A DNA stretch of 9,612 nt from an uncultured Flavobacteriales bacterium (lineage in GTDB: Bacteria > Bacteroidota > Bacteroidia > Flavobacteriales > UBA7430). The stretch spans positions 1 through 9,612 of the forward strand of contig CAJWJW010000039.1 in NCBI GenBank assembly GCA_913041775.1, given 5' to 3'. Below, one piece after another: positions 7,284 through 9,612 of the stretch (position 1 is the first letter of the stretch; each line of letters starts with the position of its first letter). The notes below the pieces were generated by a model, which worked only from the letters and a program-made list of their open reading frames with translations, searched no databases and was not told the DNA's origin. A program made the position numbers and the translations under genes.

Positions 7284-7844
7284 ATGAAAGTCTTAATTAT
7301 AGACAATTACGATTCGTTCACTTTTAATCTGGTGCATTTATTAGAATGTTTCACCGATGATTATGAAGTGTGGCGGAATGATGAAATTGATTTTGAGCGT
7401 GTTTCAGAATTTGATAAAATCCTTCTATCTCCTGGCCCAGGCTTACCTTCGGAATCTATTGGAATGATTTCTCTTATACATAAATTTGCAGAATCGAAAC
7501 CTATTTTAGGAGTCTGTCTAGGTTGTCAAGCTTTGGGTTTGCATTTTGGAGCGGACTTGTATAATTTAGAGTCTGTTCAGCATGGAGTACAAACACCAAT
7601 TAAACTAGTAGATCAATCTTATTTGTACCGTGGATTAGGGCAGTCTATAGATGTAGGGCGTTATCATTCTTGGGCTTTAACGCTTAAAGAGTCCAGTAAT
7701 TTAATTCCTACGGCATTTGATGAGAATGGGGTTTTAATGTCTTTTAGACATAAAAAACTACCTATTTTTGGAATACAATACCACCCAGAATCTATAATGA
7801 CCCCAGAAGGAAAATCGGTTATTGAGAATTGGATTAATTCTTAA
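7284..7844 (+). CDS. trpG/pabA: Glutamine amidotransferase, anthranilate/aminodeoxychorismate synthase component II
   Basis: Class I glutaminase subunit that passes ammonia to a chorismate-using partner (TrpE for tryptophan, PabB for folate). The 186 residues match the family length. It opens MKVLIIDNYDSFTFNLVHLL and has the oxyanion region LLSPGPGLPSE (47-57), nucleophile C78 in GVCLGCQALG, the HG pair at 100-101, RYHSWAL (126-132) and the catalytic dyad H167/E169 in QYHPES, then TPEG. The usual GVCLGHQ is GVCLGCQ here (C81); that histidine is not part of the catalytic triad, so activity is expected. No trp or pab partner lies in the window, and there is no trp operon context, so PabA or a dual-use subunit is as likely as TrpG. 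The last 11 bases overlap the 3' end of ribBA on the other strand. Confidence 0.93.
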   Translation: MKVLIIDNYDSFTFNLVHLLECFTDDYEVWRNDEIDFERVSEFDKILLSPGPGLPSESIGMISLIHKFAESKPILGVCLGCQALGLHFGADLYNLESVQHGVQTPIKLVDQSYLYRGLGQSIDVGRYHSWALTLKESSNLIPTAFDENGVLMSFRHKKLPIFGIQYHPESIMTPEGKSVIENWINS

Positions 7845-9042
7845 GGTCGTGTCCCATTTTATCTTTTTTGGTCTTAAGATAAAATTCATTGTGCTTATTG
7901 GCTTCAATTTCTAATGCCACATTTTCAACAAGCTCCAATCCATAGCCAATTAAACCGGCACGTTTTTTAGGGTTGTTGGTCATTAATCTAAGTTTACTAA
8001 CGCCTAAGTCGTGTAGTATTTGTGCACCTACACCATAGTCTCTTTCGTCCGATTTAAAACCTAATTTTTCGTTTGCTTCTACGGTATCCAATCCTTGTTC
8101 TTGAAGTTTGTAGGCTTTTAGTTTGTTTAAGAAACCAATTCCTCTTCCTTCTTGGTTCATATAAACAACCACACCACTACCTTCTTTTTCTACCATCTGC
8201 ATTGCACGAGTCAATTGATGTCCGCAATCGCATCTACAAGACCCAAAAATATCTCCAGTAATGCAAGAAGAATGAACGCGTACCAAAACGGCATCGTCCT
8301 TTTTCCATTCACCTTTATGTAAGGCTACATGATATCTACCTGTGTTTATTTGCTTGTATGCAGTAAGTGTAAAGTCACCGTGCTCAGTTGGTAGGTCTAT
8401 AGTTTCCATTTTTTCTATCAAACTTTCTTTTTGCATTCTGTATGCAACCAAGTCTTCAATAGAAATAAGTTTTAAATCGTGTTTTTTAGCAATTACTTTT
8501 AGTTGAGGAAGACGAGCCATAGTACCATTTTCATTCATAATCTCAACAATCACACCTGCAGGTTTAAGTCCAGCTAAACGGGCTAAATCTACCGATGCTT
8601 CAGTATGTCCGGTACGTCTTAATACACCACCTTTTTTCGCCTTTAATGGGAATATATGCCCAGGTCTTCCTAAATCTTCAGGTTTTGTGTTTTCGTCAAT
8701 AAGTGCTAAAACTGTTTTTGCTCTATCGCTAGCCGAAATCCCAGTTGTACAACCGTGTCCAATTAAATCTATCGAAACGGTAAACTGTGTTTGATTAGGG
8801 TCGGTATTTTTACCCACCATCATCTCTAGCTCTAATTCTTCTGCTCTTTCTTCTAGAATAGGCGTGCAAATTAAACCACGTCCATGAGTAGCCATGAAGT
8901 TAATCATCTCTGGAGTCGCCATTTCTGCGGCAGCCACAAAATCACCTTCGTTCTCACGATCTTCATCATCTACTACAATCACAACTTTTCCGTTGCGAAT
9001 GTCTTCTAGGGCTTCTTCTATGGTGTTGAGCTGATTGAGCAT
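7834..9042 (-). CDS. ribBA: Bifunctional DHBP synthase / GTP cyclohydrolase II
   Basis: Makes both starting units of riboflavin: 3,4-dihydroxy-2-butanone 4-phosphate from ribulose 5-phosphate (N-terminal RibB) and the diaminopyrimidine from GTP (C-terminal RibA). The 402 residues are standard for the fusion. RibB, about 1-200, has VVDDEDRENEGD (23-34) and RRTGHTEASVDLARLAGL with H146 and E148. RibA, about 210-400, has zinc ligands C260, C271 and C273 (SSCITGD, SCRCDCG) with the E. coli spacing, NQEGRGIGFLNKLKAY, RDYGVGAQILHDLGV and TNNPKK. Both active sites look complete. ATG 9042 precedes the conserved N-terminus. It lies 22 bases downstream of a glycosyltransferase gene in the same direction. 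No FMN riboswitch is present upstream. Its end overlaps the convergent amidotransferase gene by 11 bases. Confidence 0.97.
   Translation of the reverse strand: MLNQLNTIEEALEDIRNGKVVIVVDDEDRENEGDFVAAAEMATPEMINFMATHGRGLICTPILEERAEELELEMMVGKNTDPNQTQFTVSIDLIGHGCTTGISASDRAKTVLALIDENTKPEDLGRPGHIFPLKAKKGGVLRRTGHTEASVDLARLAGLKPAGVIVEIMNENGTMARLPQLKVIAKKHDLKLISIEDLVAYRMQKESLIEKMETIDLPTEHGDFTLTAYKQINTGRYHVALHKGEWKKDDAVLVRVHSSCITGDIFGSCRCDCGHQLTRAMQMVEKEGSGVVVYMNQEGRGIGFLNKLKAYKLQEQGLDTVEANEKLGFKSDERDYGVGAQILHDLGVSKLRLMTNNPKKRAGLIGYGLELVENVALEIEANKHNEFYLKTKKDKMGHDLKN
7856..7885. repeat. Perfect 10-bp inverted repeat near the convergent gene ends
   Basis: ATTTTATCTT at 7856-7865 and AAGATAAAAT at 7876-7885 are perfect complements around a 10-base loop. 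The repeat lies inside the last codons of ribBA, beginning 12 bases after the amidotransferase stop. It could slow or end transcription of the plus-strand gene, but the stem has only two G-C pairs and no U tract follows, so termination is a weak inference. A chance match is possible in AT-rich coding DNA. Confidence 0.35.
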
Positions 9043-9056
9043 AGCTATTTTTTTTG

Positions 9057-9064
9057 CAAATATA
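9057..9064 (-). promoter_or_regulatory. Candidate -7 promoter element for ribBA
   Basis: TATATTTG on the minus strand matches TAnnTTTG exactly in the 22-base gap before ribBA. The nearest TTTG upstream (9083-9080) is only 15 bases away, shorter than the usual spacing of about 19-20, and the leader would be only about 10 bases. It may be a weak promoter or a chance match. Confidence 0.25.
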
Positions 9065-9612
9065 CTAATTACTAAAGAACAAATTGTGTAGTCTCTCTGT
9101 AGTTTTCTCCCATTTATACCTGTCTGTTACAAATTCGTAACCCTTAGAAGAAACTGTATTTCGGAGTTCGTTATTTTTAAGAAGTTCTAAGCATAATGCC
9201 GCTAGTTCTTCTTTGGTATTCCCTACGAGTAAGCTGTTTTGTGGAGCTTTTATTGGCGTTGAAGCTAGCTCTGTACATATACACGCTTTTTTCATTGCCA
9301 TTGCTTCCAAGAGTTTGTTTTGTAATCCTGTACCAATACGCATTGGTGCAATAAATAGGGTAGAGTCTGCGTAAGCTTCTCTTATATCATCCATCCATCC
9401 ACTTACGGTAACCGACTTAGATTGTAATTTAAGTACTGTACTAGATGGGTTTGTTCCTGCTAAGAGAATTTTTATATCTGATTTTTGCTTTTGTAAAATC
9501 GGTAGAATGTCTTTGCACAAAAAGGTTGCTGCATCAATATTCGGAGCGTAGCCCATATTCCCTACAAATACAATATCGTATTTAGCTTGTTTTATTTGTG
9601 GTTTGAAATAGT
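9065..9612 (-). CDS. Glycosyltransferase, GT4-like, C-terminal half only
   Basis: The frame is open to the right edge; 181 residues are visible and the N-terminal acceptor domain lies outside. An internal ATG at 9556 is not the real start, because conserved sequence (KYDIVFVGN) continues upstream of it. The visible part is the nucleotide-sugar-binding Rossmann domain. It shows FVGNMGYAPNIDAATFL, a standard first strand and loop of this group, then ILLAGTNPS, VSGWMDDIREAYADSTLFIAPMRIG and the donor-site signature GTGLQNKLLEAMAM with its glutamate. It ends with a helical tail (YKWEKTTERLHNLFFSN). Related enzymes build cell-surface polysaccharide or glycan, but sugar and acceptor cannot be inferred. 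It sits 22 bases upstream of ribBA in the same direction, with no obvious functional link. Confidence 0.9.
   Translation of the reverse strand, partial: YFKPQIKQAKYDIVFVGNMGYAPNIDAATFLCKDILPILQKQKSDIKILLAGTNPSSTVLKLQSKSVTVSGWMDDIREAYADSTLFIAPMRIGTGLQNKLLEAMAMKKACICTELASTPIKAPQNSLLVGNTKEELAALCLELLKNNELRNTVSSKGYEFVTDRYKWEKTTERLHNLFFSN

Noticed and set aside
8073..8261. Plus-strand open frame of 62 residues inside ribBA
   Set aside because: Opposite the conserved GTP cyclohydrolase II zinc region; a shadow of the real gene.
9043..9064. FMN riboswitch upstream of ribBA
   Set aside because: The gap to the upstream gene is only 22 bases; no room for the aptamer and no conserved boxes.
9065..9556. 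ATG 9556 as the true start of the glycosyltransferase
   Set aside because: Conserved family sequence (KYDIVFVGN) continues in frame upstream to the window edge, so the gene is cut, not short.

Overview
The window looks like chromosomal DNA of a Bacteroidota bacterium, probably Flavobacteriales. The reasons are AT-rich DNA, exact matches to the Bacteroidota promoter element TAnnTTTG upstream of genes, weak or absent Shine-Dalgarno sites, a fused RibBA, a cytosolic M61 peptidase with a PDZ domain, and a NatAB-type ABC exporter. I see no tRNA, rRNA, CRISPR array, insertion sequence, phage gene or riboswitch.

Left part (1-4217, all minus strand): a tight four-gene unit. In transcription order it is an ABC ATPase, its ABC-2 permease, a short Ppx/GppA phosphatase, and a sigma-54-type response regulator that runs off the left edge. 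Gaps are 2 and 3 bases, and the last pair overlaps by 22 bases, so co-transcription and translational coupling are likely. The set joins an efflux-type transporter, a polyphosphate/(p)ppGpp-type phosphatase and an activator of sigma-54 promoters.

Middle (4218-6834): a 153-base divergent spacer carries a good Bacteroidota promoter for an M61 aminopeptidase (plus strand). Convergent with it, at 6113-6834 on the minus strand, lies what I read as a decayed gene. It encoded a secreted or membrane protein of about 240 residues, now broken by four single-base frameshifts and one in-frame stop. Only two fragments of it stay open, and they look like separate small hypothetical genes.

Right part (6850-9612): ridA (minus) follows a 56-base divergent spacer from a class I glutamine amidotransferase of the TrpG/PabA type (plus). 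That gene ends 11 bases inside the 3' end of ribBA (minus). Upstream of ribBA, in the same direction, is the C-terminal half of a GT4-like glycosyltransferase cut by the right edge.

Most of the window is ordinary housekeeping content. I found no convincing new system. The observation most worth checking is the decayed gene, followed by the coupled exporter/Ppx/regulator operon and the GAFTSA variant in the regulator.
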